64,000 bases of DNA from the NCBI GenBank assembly GCA_900491605.1, contig UESW01001779.1, forward strand, positions 185,815 through 249,814. Reading direction: 5' to 3'. The translations under genes were made by a program, and so were the position numbers. A model generated the notes under the pieces. That model was not told the DNA's origin. It was given only the letters and a program-made list of their open reading frames with translations, and made no database searches. Positions 44,007 through 53,639 of the stretch are shown piece by piece (the stretch's first letter is position 1; the number at the start of each line of letters is the position of its first letter). Source of the DNA: Calamus simplicifolius (Eukaryota; Streptophyta; Magnoliopsida; Arecales; Arecaceae).

Positions 44007-44309
44007 ATGGCCTCTCGAGGGCGATCCTCAGGAGAATTACACGCGTCTCTCAATGGCTTACTTCACTTGGAGAGGAGGCGCACCACCGTCACTGTCGACG
44101 GACTGGGCCTGGTGTTGGCCCTCGCGAGCAATCAGCAGCTTGTGAGGGTCGTAGAGGAGTACATGGATGCGACGACCAAGGAGGCGGAGGCCCTGCGTCG
44201 GGTGGTGGACCAGCAAAGGGAGGAGATTGCTTCGCTTCGTCAGCAGGTGGCCGACCTCACGGAGTGTTTGGAAGACCTGTTGGCTTCGGGGAGCGACTCC
44301 AAACTTTGA
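44007..44309 (+). CDS. E5 plus-strand unit 3: 100-residue coiled-coil protein
   Basis: An uninterrupted frame starting MASRGRSSGELHASLNGLLH, with a basic N-terminus (residues 1-27), a hydrophobic strand-like part (TVTVDGLGLVLALA) and a long amphipathic helix. The helix includes EEYMDATTKEAEALRRVVDQ and REEIASLRQQVADLTECLED, with clear heptads. It is preceded by TATAAATA and followed by TTTTTGTAATCC and GATGAATGAAAAATGG (44358-44389), a likely polyadenylation region. There are no stops or frameshifts. The ORF lies in a gap between two blocks of the same 32/64-bp array. I find no counterpart in E2. The protein family is not recognised; dimerisation through the helix is likely. Confidence 0.55.
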   Translation: MASRGRSSGELHASLNGLLHLERRRTTVTVDGLGLVLALASNQQLVRVVEEYMDATTKEAEALRRVVDQQREEIASLRQQVADLTECLEDLLASGSDSKL

Positions 44310-44399
44310 TTCGGGGCCCCTATTGCTTTCGCTTTTTGTTTATGTCTTTTCTGTCTTTTTGTAATCCTTTTTCTGATGAATGAAAAATGGATCTGTTTT

Positions 44400-44756
44400 G
44401 GGTAACCCTTCTTCTTTTTCAAGCATTTTAACCTTTGATCATGCTATCCGCGTAATAGTTAGGAAGTTGGCTTGCTTCCATTTTTACGCGTTGATATGGA
44501 CGCTTTGATCGACGGGTTATAGGGGCGTTACCCAAAGATCTTTAGCAGCAGAGGGGAACCCCTGGCTCTGCTCGGGGCTTTTGGCCGATTACGCGGGGCT
44601 TAATGGGCCCTTTAAAGGGGTTTGCCGAAGGTGCCTTCTTTTGTGCGTCGACGGTTTTTGTTTAGCGTGTTTATTTTCAAACCGGATGAAGTTTTTGGGG
44701 ACTATTTGGAAGTCACCTGGATTTAATTTGGGCCTGTGCACTTCGGCTCTCTACAG
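44400..44756 (+). other. Spacer after unit 3
   Basis: No supported ORF. The sequence leads into the second array block. Confidence 0.4.
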
Positions 44757-46232
44757 GTATTTTATCCTGAGTTTGTCGCTCGGCCCGGCTGAGGTTCGGA
44801 GAATATTTTACTTGGCCCTGCCAACTTCGGAGACTTTGTTGCTCGGCCCTGCCGAGGTTCGGAGAATATTTTACTTGGCCCTGCCAAGGTTCGGAGAATT
44901 TGTTGCTCGGCCTAGCCAAGGTTCGGAGAATGTTTTACTTAGCCCTGCCAAAGTTCGGAGAATTTGTTGCTCGGCCCAGCCGAGGTTCGGAGAATACTTT
45001 ACTTGGCCCTGCCAAGGTTCGGAGAATTTGTTGCTCGGCCCGGCCGAGGTTCGGAGAATGTTTTACTTGGTCCTGCCAAGGTTCGGAGAATTTGTTGCTC
45101 GGCCCAGCCGAGGTTCGGAGAATATTTTACTTGGCCCTGCTAAGGTTCGGAGAATATTTTACTTGGCCCTGCCAAGGTTCGAAGAATTTGTTGCTCGGCC
45201 CAGCCGAGGTTCGGAGAATATTTTACTTGGCCCTGCCAAGGTTCGAGAATATTTTACTTGGCCCTGCCAAGGTTCGGAGAATTTGTTGCTCGGCCCAGCC
45301 GAGGTTCGGAGAATATTTTACTTGGCCCTGCCAAGGTTCGGAGAATATTTTACTTGGCCCTGCCAAGGTTTGAAGAATTTGTTGCTCGGCCCAGCCGAGG
45401 TTCGGAGAATATTTGGCAGGTTCGGAGAATTTGTTGCTCGGCCCAGCCGAGGTTCGGAGAATATTTTACTTGGCCCTATCAAGGTTCGGAGAATATTTTA
45501 CTTGGCCCTGCCAAGGTTCGGAGAATTTGTTGCTCGGCCCGGCCGAGGTTCAGAGAATGTTTTACTTGGCCCTGCCAAGGTTCGGAGAATTTGTTGCTCG
45601 GCCCAGCCGAGGTTCGGAGAATATTTTTCTTGGCCCTGCCAAGGTTCGAGAATATTTTACTTGGCCCTGCCAAGGTTCGAAGAATTTTTTGCTCGGCCCA
45701 GCCGAGGTTCGGAGAATATTTTACTTGGCCCTGCCAAGGTTCGGAGAATTTGTTGCTCGGCCCGGCCGAGGTTTGGAGAATGTTTTACTTGGCCCTGCCA
45801 AGGTTCGGAGAATGTTTTACTTGGCCCTGCCAAGGTTCGGAGAATTTGTTGCTCGGCCCAGCCGAGGTTCGGAGAATATTTTACTTGGCCCTGCCAAGGT
45901 TCGAAGAATATTTTACTCGGCCCTGCCAAGGTTCGGAGAATTTGTTGCTCGGCCCAGCCAAGGTTCGGAGAATATTTTACTTGGCCCTGCCAAGGTTCAG
46001 AGAATTTGTTGCTCGGCCCAGCCGAGGTTTGGAGAATATTTTACTTGGCCCTGCCAAGGTTCGGAGAATTTGTTGCTTGGCCCTGCCAAGGTTCGGAGAA
46101 TTTGTTGCTCGGCCCGGCCGAGGTTCGGAGAATGTTTTACTTGGCCCTGCCAAGGTTCGGAGAATTTGTTGCTCGGCCCAGCCGAGGTTCGGAGAATATT
46201 TTACTTGGCCCTGCCAAGGTTCGGAGAATTCC
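44757..46232 (+). repeat. 32/64-bp tandem array, second block, in E5 (about 46 monomers)
   Basis: Same A and B monomers as at 42960-43545. Usually they alternate (64-bp dimers); in places two B monomers are adjacent. Monomer A keeps CTCGGC-CCA-GCCGAG and B keeps CTTGGC-CCT-GCCAAG. Open frames here with LLGPAEVRRIFYLALPRFGE repeats arise from the 96-bp frame periodicity and are not genes. Confidence 0.95.
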
Positions 46233-46390
46233 TGTCCAGACAAGGAGCTCGGTCGTGCCGAGGATTGGTAAGCAGCATGTTTCTTTTTGCAATTTTTGGT
46301 GATGTAGTGCATAATGATTTGCATTGAGGAAAATGTGCCGACAGGAAGATATAATGAAGCATATGAAAATAAATTTGGAGAGGACGTACC

Positions 46391-47620
46391 CTATTGATAA
46401 TATTTTCGGAGATTGTCTGAATTCCACGTCCAGGGAATGGATTTCACATCCAAATCCTGCAGCTTGTAGGTTCCGGTCCGATGATCTCCGCTACTTGGTG
46501 GGCCCTCCCAGTTCGGCGCCAGCTTTCCTTGTTCCAGCGGTTTGGAAACATAGGCCTTTCGGAGGACAAGGTCGTCGGGTAGGAAGGCCTTCCCTTTGAC
46601 TCTGGAAGCATGGTAACGCGCCACCCTTTGTTGATAAGTAGCCATTCTGATCCGGGCCTTCTCTCTAATTTCCTCCACCAAGTCAAGGTTGGTGCGGAGT
46701 TGTTCGTTGCTAGCTTCTTCTGAGTAGCTTTCCACCCGCAATGATGGGAGGCCGACTTCCACAGGGATAACGGCCTCTGTACCGAAAGCCATTCGGAATG
46801 GGGTTTCGCTTGTCGGGATTCTTGGGGTTGTGCGGTAGGCCCATAAGACATGGTGCAGCTCCTCCGCCCACCTACCTTAGGCTCTGGAGAGGCGAGCTTT
46901 GATACCCTGAAGGAGGGTCCTATTGGTTACTTCGGCCGCTCCGTTGGCTTGTGGGTGCCCGACTGAAGTGAGGTGGTGACGGATTCCATGCTCCTCGCAG
47001 AACTGGCAAAATTTAGAGTTGTCAAACTGTTTACCGTTGTCGGTGGTGATAGTATGCGGGAGGCCGAATCGGCAGATGATGGACCTCCACACAAAATCTC
47101 TGGCTCGTGCCTCGGTAATTTGTGCAACTACTTCCGCTTCGACCCATTTGGTGAAGTAGTCGATGGTGACGAATAGAAATTTCCTCTGTCCCGTGGCAAG
47201 CGGGAATGGGCCGAGGATGTCCATCCCCCATTTGGCAAAGGGCCAAGCAGAGGATATGGAAACTAGTTCGGCGGAAGGGAGCCTTTGGATGCCTGAGTGC
47301 CTCTGGCAGGGATCGCAGGCTTGGACCAGGTCGTCCGCATCCTTTTGCATAGTCGGCCAGTAGTAGCCTTGTCGCAGCACCTTGTGGCATAGGGACCGGC
47401 TTCCCAGATGGTTGCCGCAAATCCCTTCATGTACTTCGCGCAGGGCATAATCCGCTTCGGATGGGCGAAGGCATCTGAGCAGCGGCATAGAAAAAGACCG
47501 TTTGTAAAGCAGGTTGTCAATCAGCACGTAGTGGGTGGCCTGCAACCTCAGCTTTCTAGCCTCCCTTCGATCGGACGGAAGAGACCCTTCTCTGAGATAT
47601 TGAAGATAGGGTCGAACCAT
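46391..47620 (-). pseudogene. pol: E5 integrase
   Basis: The 247-codon frame 46877-47620 has the HHCC finger (HEGICGNHLGSRSLCH, then CDPCQRHSG). Its catalytic core has KWGMDILGPFPLATGQRK (Asp), TITTDNGKQFDN (Asp) and PQANGAAEVTNRTL (Glu), so the DDE triad is complete. A single stop at 46877 ends this frame. The C-terminal part continues beyond it with FGTEAVIPVEVGLPSLRVES and EIREKARIRMATYQQRVARY (to 46391). It is out of frame with the 945-codon upstream frame through one shift near 47605. Confidence 0.93.
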
Positions 47621-50385
47621 GATGGTTCGGCCTCGACTTGCATTATTCGGCCGGCTTCCGCGATGCTGGGCTTCTCCAAAGTCTCCAGGTGGAACTTCTG
47701 CTCAGCATCCATTGACTCCGTGGTCGCCAATCGGGAGAGCAGGTCGGCGCGGGCGTTCTCGGATCTGGGAATCTGAATGATTTCAAACTCGGCAAAATGT
47801 GGAAGCAGGTTCCGTACCTCCTGAAGATACCGAACCATGTTCGGTTCCCGGGCTTCAAACTCTCCTCGTACATGGCCGGCTACCAGCTGAGAGTCGGTGA
47901 AGGCATTAAGCTTCTCCACCTTCAGATTGTGGGCGATTCGGAGGCCGGCTAACAGGGCTTCGTACTCGGCTTCATTGTTGGAGGCCGGGAAGGAGAATCG
48001 GATGCCATATTCGAAGGTTATCCCCTCCGGACTGGTGAGAACCAGGCCCGCACCGGAGCGATGGGCATTAGATGACCCGTCGACATGGAGGAGCCACCGG
48101 GCTCCAGCTTTTGGTTCCTCGGAGGAGTCTGGGGTAGAACCATCCTCCGTGATGGTACACTCGAGGAGGAAGTCGGCTAGCACCTGGGCCTTGATGGCTG
48201 GACGAGGCTGAAAATGTATATCATGCTCGCTTAGCTCGACGGCCCATTTGGTCATTCTCCCCGACGTCTCGGGACGGTGGATCACCGCCTTGATGGATTG
48301 GTCGGTCAGGACCGTCACGGAATGTGCTTGGAAGTACGGCCGCAGCTTCCGAACTGAGGTGATTAAGGCCAACACCATCTTTTCAATTCTGTTGTACCTT
48401 ATTTCTGCATTGCGGAGTAGCCTGCTGACATAATAGATCGACTTTTGGACTTTTCCTTCTTCTTTGATTAGCACCGAGCAAACCGCACCTTCCGAAATAG
48501 CCAGGTACAAGAATAGGGTCTCCCCTGGGGCCGGACTACTGAGGAGTGGGGGCGAGCCAAGATACTTCTTGAGATCTTGAAATGACCTTTGGCATTCGGG
48601 AGTCCACTGGAAATTTTTGGCCGATCGGAGAGTTTTGAAGAAGGGGAGGCATCTTTCGGCCGATCGCGCCACAAAGCGATTTAGGGCCGCTATCCTCCCA
48701 GTTAGGCGTTGGACCTCTTTGACAGATGCTGGGGGCGCCATTTGTTGGAGAGCTTGAATCTTCTTGGGGTTGGCTTCGATACCTCGCTGGGAGACCATGA
48801 AGCCGAGAAACTTCCCCGAGTTAACACCGAAGGCACATTTGGTCGGGTTGAGTCTCATCCCGTACTTGCGCAGCGTGGTGAAGCTCTCCGCGAGGTCCTC
48901 AACATGTCGTGAAGCCTCCTTGCTTTTGACCAGCATGTCGTCCACGTACACCTCCATATTCCGGCCAATTTGCTCCTTGAATACTTTGTTGACCAGCCTC
49001 TGGTAGGTGGCACCTGCATTTTTAAGACCAAAAGGCATAACGCGGTAACAGTAAGTACCTCGGTCGGTTATGAAGGTGGTCTTTTCTTCATCTTCAGGGG
49101 CCATTCGGATCTGATTGTAGCCGGAATAGGCGTCCATGAATGACAGCATCTGGTGGCCTGAGGTGGCGTCCACGAGCTGATCGATCCGAGGGAGGGGAAA
49201 GCTGTCCTTCGGGCAGGCTTTGTTGAGGTCGGTGAAGTCGATGCAGATTCTCCACTTGCCGTTCAACTTTTTCACCATGACGACGTTTGACAGCCAGCTC
49301 GGGTAATTTACCTCTCGGACGAAATTGGCTTTGATGAATTTGTCTACCTCTTCTTCAATGGCCTTTTGTCGTTCTGGGCCAAAGCTCCTCTTCTTCTGCT
49401 TAACCGGCCTGTGCATTTCGTCCACATTGAGATGATGGACGAGAACCTCGGGGCTGATCCCTGGCATGTCGGAGGTGGACCAGGCGAAGATGTCAGCATT
49501 ACTTCGGAGGAACCCGATCAATCTATGTCGAGGCTCTCCTTTGAGCAGCGACCCGATTTTGATGGTTCGGTCGGGTTGAGCTTCGTCCAGCGGTACCTCC
49601 TCCAATTCCTCTGCCGGTTCTTCTTTTTGTTCGGCGAAGTCCTCGCGAGCGTCTAGCCCATCAACCTCTGGCATTCTAGACTGTAGGCTTGTAACAAAGC
49701 ACTGCCGAGCCATGGCCTGACTTCCCCGAACAACTCCAACTCCTCGTTCGGTGGGAAACTTCATGGATAGGTGTGGGATGAAGACAACGGCCTTGAGGGA
49801 CATCAGACCAGGCCTTCCGAATATTGTGTTGTAGGGGGATCTGAGGTCGGTCACTAGGAAATCTGTCTGGACAATGGTCACAAGGGGCCATGTTCCCACG
49901 CGGACCGTCAAGGTGACGACCCCTTCCGGGATGACGACGTCGCCTGTGAATCCCATCAAGGTGGAATCCACGGCTCGAAGATTTTCCATGAGTAATTTCA
50001 TCCTGGCAAGCACACCGAGGTACAAAACATTTACCAAACTTCCACTATCAACTAGGATTCGGCTTACATCATAGTTGTTCAAATTAAGGGATACAACTAG
50101 TGCGTCATCATGGGGGAGCTGTATCCCTAGGAGATCGTCATCGGAGAAGGAGAGTTCGCCCGTCCGTGCCTTCTTTGGCACTGATCCATCACTGTCGCCT
50201 CTGGGGCTCGATCCGCCGGCCTCTTCAATCATATTAATACGGCCGATCACGGGCGGATTCGGTGGAGGAGGAGGTTGTTGAAGTTCGGGCTGGCGGTCAC
50301 CTCCTTGTTGTTGTGGCTCGGGCGCCCTCCTGAACTGATTCAGTCGCCCCCGCTGGATTAGTCTCTCGATTTCATTTTTCAGCAT
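47548..50385 (-). CDS. pol: E5 protease, reverse transcriptase, RNase H and archaeal-like RNase H
   Basis: A 945-codon frame. It begins NEIERLIQRGRLNQF, the gag-pro linker. The protease site is SRILVDSGSLVNVLY (Asp at about residue 113). RT is at about 330-510 with WRICIDFTDLNKACPKDSFP, MPFGLKNAGATYQRL and the catalytic EVYVDDMLVKSKE (about 480). The first RNase H (about 590-720) has lost its leading Asp motif (YLAISEGAVCSVL). A second, archaeal-like RNase H follows at about 763-890 with LLHVDGSSN (Asp 769), SNNEAEYEALL (Glu 805), AFTDSQLV (Asp 831) and NARADLLSRLA (Asp 881), all intact. Loss of the first and retention of the second RNase H is a Tat-lineage feature. The frame ends by a shift before integrase. 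Confidence 0.95.
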   Translation of the reverse strand: MLKNEIERLIQRGRLNQFRRAPEPQQQGGDRQPELQQPPPPPNPPVIGRINMIEEAGGSSPRGDSDGSVPKKARTGELSFSDDDLLGIQLPHDDALVVSLNLNNYDVSRILVDSGSLVNVLYLGVLARMKLLMENLRAVDSTLMGFTGDVVIPEGVVTLTVRVGTWPLVTIVQTDFLVTDLRSPYNTIFGRPGLMSLKAVVFIPHLSMKFPTERGVGVVRGSQAMARQCFVTSLQSRMPEVDGLDAREDFAEQKEEPAEELEEVPLDEAQPDRTIKIGSLLKGEPRHRLIGFLRSNADIFAWSTSDMPGISPEVLVHHLNVDEMHRPVKQKKRSFGPERQKAIEEEVDKFIKANFVREVNYPSWLSNVVMVKKLNGKWRICIDFTDLNKACPKDSFPLPRIDQLVDATSGHQMLSFMDAYSGYNQIRMAPEDEEKTTFITDRGTYCYRVMPFGLKNAGATYQRLVNKVFKEQIGRNMEVYVDDMLVKSKEASRHVEDLAESFTTLRKYGMRLNPTKCAFGVNSGKFLGFMVSQRGIEANPKKIQALQQMAPPASVKEVQRLTGRIAALNRFVARSAERCLPFFKTLRSAKNFQWTPECQRSFQDLKKYLGSPPLLSSPAPGETLFLYLAISEGAVCSVLIKEEGKVQKSIYYVSRLLRNAEIRYNRIEKMVLALITSVRKLRPYFQAHSVTVLTDQSIKAVIHRPETSGRMTKWAVELSEHDIHFQPRPAIKAQVLADFLLECTITEDGSTPDSSEEPKAGARWLLHVDGSSNAHRSGAGLVLTSPEGITFEYGIRFSFPASNNEAEYEALLAGLRIAHNLKVEKLNAFTDSQLVAGHVRGEFEAREPNMVRYLQEVRNLLPHFAEFEIIQIPRSENARADLLSRLATTESMDAEQKFHLETLEKPSIAEAGRIMQVEAEPSWFDPIFNISEKGLFRPIEGRLES

Positions 50386-51758
50386 TCTTCAGTGTCGTGG
50401 CCGTGCTCCCGGTGGTAACGACAGTACTTGGTAGGATCTCTTCGGGTCGGGTTCCCTCGGAGAGGTATTGGCCAGGGGAGCTGGCGCTCTATCTCCATGA
50501 GGATTTGCACCCGGGGCACGGTCAACGGAGTGTAGTGGTTGTATTGCCTGGGAGGACTCCGGGAGCGATTCCTTGGCGGCAGCGGAGGGACTCTCTGGCG
50601 GCGAGGTGGACTTGGCCGCCGGGCGGGACGGTGCCTGTCGGGGACTTTGGGCTCCTTCTTCTTTGCCTGCTCAGCGCGGGCAACCCTCCGTGATTCTTTG
50701 ACCCTAGCGTACTTGTCCGCCAGGGCCATCATATCAGAGAAGCCGGGGGGTAGCTGACCTCCATAGCTAGGTAGAAGTCGCTTTCCTTTGAAACTCCCCC
50801 CGCCAGAGCAGACATGGCCACCTCATGATTAAGGTGATCCACTTCCAACATGGCCTTATTGAAACGGCCAAGGTAATTCCTCAAGGACTCCCCCTCTCTC
50901 TGCTTAACCTCGGAGAGGGAGTCGGACCTTCATCGGTGGCGGCGACTGCTGACGAACTGGCCAATAAAAAGGTGGCTCAGCTCGTCGAATGAATCAATAG
51001 AACCTTGCTTCAAAGCGTTGAACCAGGTTCGGACGGATCCTCTGAGGGTGGAGGGGAAGGCGCGATAGAGGACCGCATCAGATGCTCCGTGGAACATCAT
51101 AATCGACCGGAAGCTGCTGAGATGGTCGTCTGGGTCAGAAGAACCGTGATAGGGCTCGACGGCTGGTAACTTGACATGGGAGGGAATCACTTCCTCCATG
51201 ATCCTCTTAGAGAAAGGGATGCCCTGCTCCGCCTTGGGCTGGGGCAGATGGGTCTGCTTGGCGGCGTCCAGCTCTTGATGCATTTTCTGGATCTGACGAC
51301 GGATCTCCTCTTCGCCAGCCAGAGGGGGAGCCGGGTGAGAGGATCGCAGAGACGGCGTCGAATCATGGTGGGAAGTCACCGGTGAGAGAGACCGGGCTCG
51401 CCGAGATCTGGGTGGATCTCCATTGTGACCGCCTCGCGGGATCGGCTTGTCTCCTCTAGGTTGGTATGGGGGTCCGTGGATTTGTGCGGGCTGGAGGAGG
51501 AGGTCGCTGGCGAAGAAGGAACCGCCGTTTCCTTGTGAAAGTGCGGAGCAGAGGAGCTGTGAGGCACTCCTGAACCAGATGGGTCAGAGTTTGAACTTGC
51601 TGGACCAGCGAAGCGAACTGGTCCTGGGTCACCGGGATGGTAGGCGGTGACGGGGTTTCGACTGGTGGCGGTTGCGGCGCTACACCGCTCGTCGGATCAG
51701 GTCTTTGGGAAGCGACCTGATCTTGAGCTTCTGAGGTTGCTCTTCTCCGGTTGGCCAT
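50379..51758 (-). pseudogene. gag: E5 gag
   Basis: Starts MANRRRATSEAQDQVASQ and contains VTQDQFASLVQQVQTLTHLV, a short coiled coil (51456-51758). After frameshifts, 50930-51379 carries the gypsy gag core, HVKLPAVEPYHGSSDPDDHL, LYRAFPSTLRGSVRTWFNAL and FDELSHLFIGQF. The third piece (50379-50732) has MMALADKYARVKESRR, a Pro/Arg-rich tract, and the zinc-knuckle-like KYCRYHREHGHDTEEC. Frame changes near 51380-51456 and 50733-50930 break the protein. It would form the particle around element RNA. Confidence 0.9.
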
Positions 51759-51822
51759 TAGAGAGGTTCTGCTCCGGATTTAGATCCTTATCTCCTCTTT
51801 TCAAGTTTTAATGGGACTTGAG

Positions 51823-51841
51823 GGCCCTTCCTCTAGCGCCA
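51823..51841 (-). other. E5 primer binding site
   Basis: Minus strand TGGCGCTAGAGGAAGGGCC, three bases from the LTR; the same as in E2. Confidence 0.85.
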
Positions 51842-51844
51842 ATC

Positions 51845-52828
51845 TGTTGCCGCCGGGATCCATCCTCCGACTCGGGCGCGGTCGATCTCCAAACAAGAGG
51901 GGGTGGACCTGCACAAAAGTCCTCGCGCGAGAGGCATTGGGGTGGCCCTCCGCGGAAGACCCTCCGACGCTCAAGTCAGTGGAGAAGAAATCGACGATCA
52001 ACCAGATGATGGGGAGGTGGATCTCTCCGGGAGGCCTCTCCGGGGGCGGCCAATCGGGAGCTCTAAAGGTGAGAGCACCGACGAGCTGCCGGCATGAGAG
52101 GGGGAGAGTGAGGGCGAGAGCGCACATACGAATGTGCATCCAAGAGTGTGTCGAATATGCGTACCTGAGGGAATCTGCCAGTGTGGTAGTTATAGGCTGT
52201 CACCTGTGTCTTGAGCGCCTTCTGGAAGGGTCCAGAGGTTGTTAGGATACGGAGGCGGATAGAATCAAGCCGTTGTGGGGCCGTTAGAATCCATATCATG
52301 TTTGTTAGGGGATCGACGGCTAGGAGAGCTTCTTAATGACTGAGATCTGGCTGAGTAGGCCTGGGGTAATTATGATAGGTCCTAGGCCACGTTCCGACAT
52401 GATTCCTTGTCGAGGATGTCGTTATGGTAAGCCTGAGCTCTCCCGCGTCAGGTTCCGCGAGGTGGGTATTGGATTGTGGATTATTTAACGTAGCCGGGCC
52501 ATGGTGACTCGGGGAGACCGAGCTATGGAAGCCCGGAAAGGCCGAGCTATGGAGAAACCCGGAAAGGCCGAGCTACGGAAGCCCGGAAGGGCCGAGCTAT
52601 GGAAGCCCGGGAAGGCCGAGCTACGGAAGCCCGGAAGGGCCGAGCTACGGAAGCCCGGGAAGGCCGAGCTACGGAAGCCCGGAAGGACCGAGCTACGGAA
52701 GCCCGAGAGGGCCAAGCTACGGAAGCCCGGGAGGGCCGAGCTATGGAAGCCCGGAAGGGCAAAGGGAGGAGGTCGGCCTTAGCCGCCTCGCACGGATATT
52801 GATGCAATAACGATTTTACCCTCCAACA
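51845..52828 (-). repeat. E5 right (5') LTR, 984 bp
   Basis: TGTTGCCGCC...CTCCAACA. It contains ten copies of the 24-bp repeat (52514-52763), against seven in the left LTR. The box near 52190 reads TATAACTA on the minus strand. Confidence 0.93.
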
Positions 52829-52981
52829 TATATATATATATATATATACACATGCCTGTCCCATTCTTTTTTAATTAATAATTAAAAGTTTACATTTAAT
52901 TAAGAATTAGATATGAGATTTCCATCTCTATCCTTATTCTCAGGTGAAGAATTCTCAAATGGGGAATAGAGTGGGATGAAT
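52829..52981. other. Remainder of the (TA)n tract and flank between E5 and E4
   Basis: TA repeats to 52849, then AT-rich unique sequence. No gene was found. Confidence 0.6.
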
Positions 52982-53039
52982 CTTAGTGATGGGGCCAGTT
53001 GACCCCATGAAAAATAAAAAAAAATTTGAACAGCCCACC

Positions 53040-53575
53040 TCGGCTCCAAGGGCCGACAGCTCCATGATCGACGGCCCCAAAGGCCGACACCTCCAAGACC
53101 GACGGCTCCAAGACCGATGACCCCAAAGGCCGACACCTCCAAGACCGACGACTCCATGACCGACGGCCCCAAAGACCGATACCTCCAAGACCGACGGCTC
53201 CAAGACCGACGGACCCAAAGGCCGACACCTCCAAGACCGACGGCTCCAAGGCCGATGGCTCCAAAGGCCGACACCTCCAAGACCGACGGCTCCAAGGCCG
53301 ATGGCTCCAAAGGCCGACACCTCCAAGACCGACGGCTCCAAGATCGACGGCCCCAAAGGCCGACACCTTCAAGACCGACGGCTCCATGACCGATGGCCCC
53401 AAAGGCCGACACCTCCAAGACCGACGGCTCCAAGGCCGACACTTCCAAGACCGACGAATCCATGACCGACGGCCCCAAAGGCCGACACCTCCAAGGCAGA
53501 TGCCTCCTTGACCGACGGCTCCAAGGCCGACGGCTCCAAGGCCGGCACCTCCAAGGCCGGCACCTCCAAGCTAGG
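53040..53575. repeat. 15-bp-based minisatellite in the E4 5' LTR
   Basis: Units GACGGCTCCAAGACC and GACACCTCCAAGACC alternate with 16-bp GACGGCCCCAAAGGCC units. In element orientation this is the same family of 15-mers as in the E3 LTRs (AGCTCCAAGGCCGGC, CACCTCCAAGGCCGG). Confidence 0.9.
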
Positions 53576-53639
53576 CGGCCCCAGCACCTTCCTAGCCGGC
53601 CCCGGCGTGTCCAAGCTAGGTGGCTCCGGTACCTCCCAG

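Larger units (their letters stand above)
36376..52828 (-). mobile_element. E5: nearly complete 16.5-kb Tat-like Ty3/gypsy retrotransposon with plus-strand genes
   Basis: LTRs at 36376-37288 and 51845-52828 are flanked by TATAT on both sides, inside a (TA)n microsatellite that was split in two (36343-36375 and 52829-52849). Minus strand: PBS, gag (51758-50379), a 945-codon protease-RT-RNase H-archaeal-like RNase H frame (50385-47548), and integrase (47620-46391). Between integrase and the 3' LTR lie three tandem arrays and three plus-strand transcription-like units. The dual RNase H and the long 3' region define the Tat lineage. LTR divergence is roughly 5% over the first 320 bp by eye, nearly all transitions. 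Breaks are few: a frameshift before integrase, one stop in integrase, and frameshifts in gag. Confidence 0.93.

Noticed and set aside
44581..46327. 573-codon plus-strand ORF with LLGPAEVRRIFYLALPRFGE repeats
   Set aside because: It is produced by the 32-bp array read through all frames (96 bp = 32 codons); parallel ORFs exist in other frames and on the other strand.
48709..50281. Several plus-strand ORFs opposite E5 pol
   Set aside because: Shadows of the intact 945-codon minus-strand pol frame with no conserved content.
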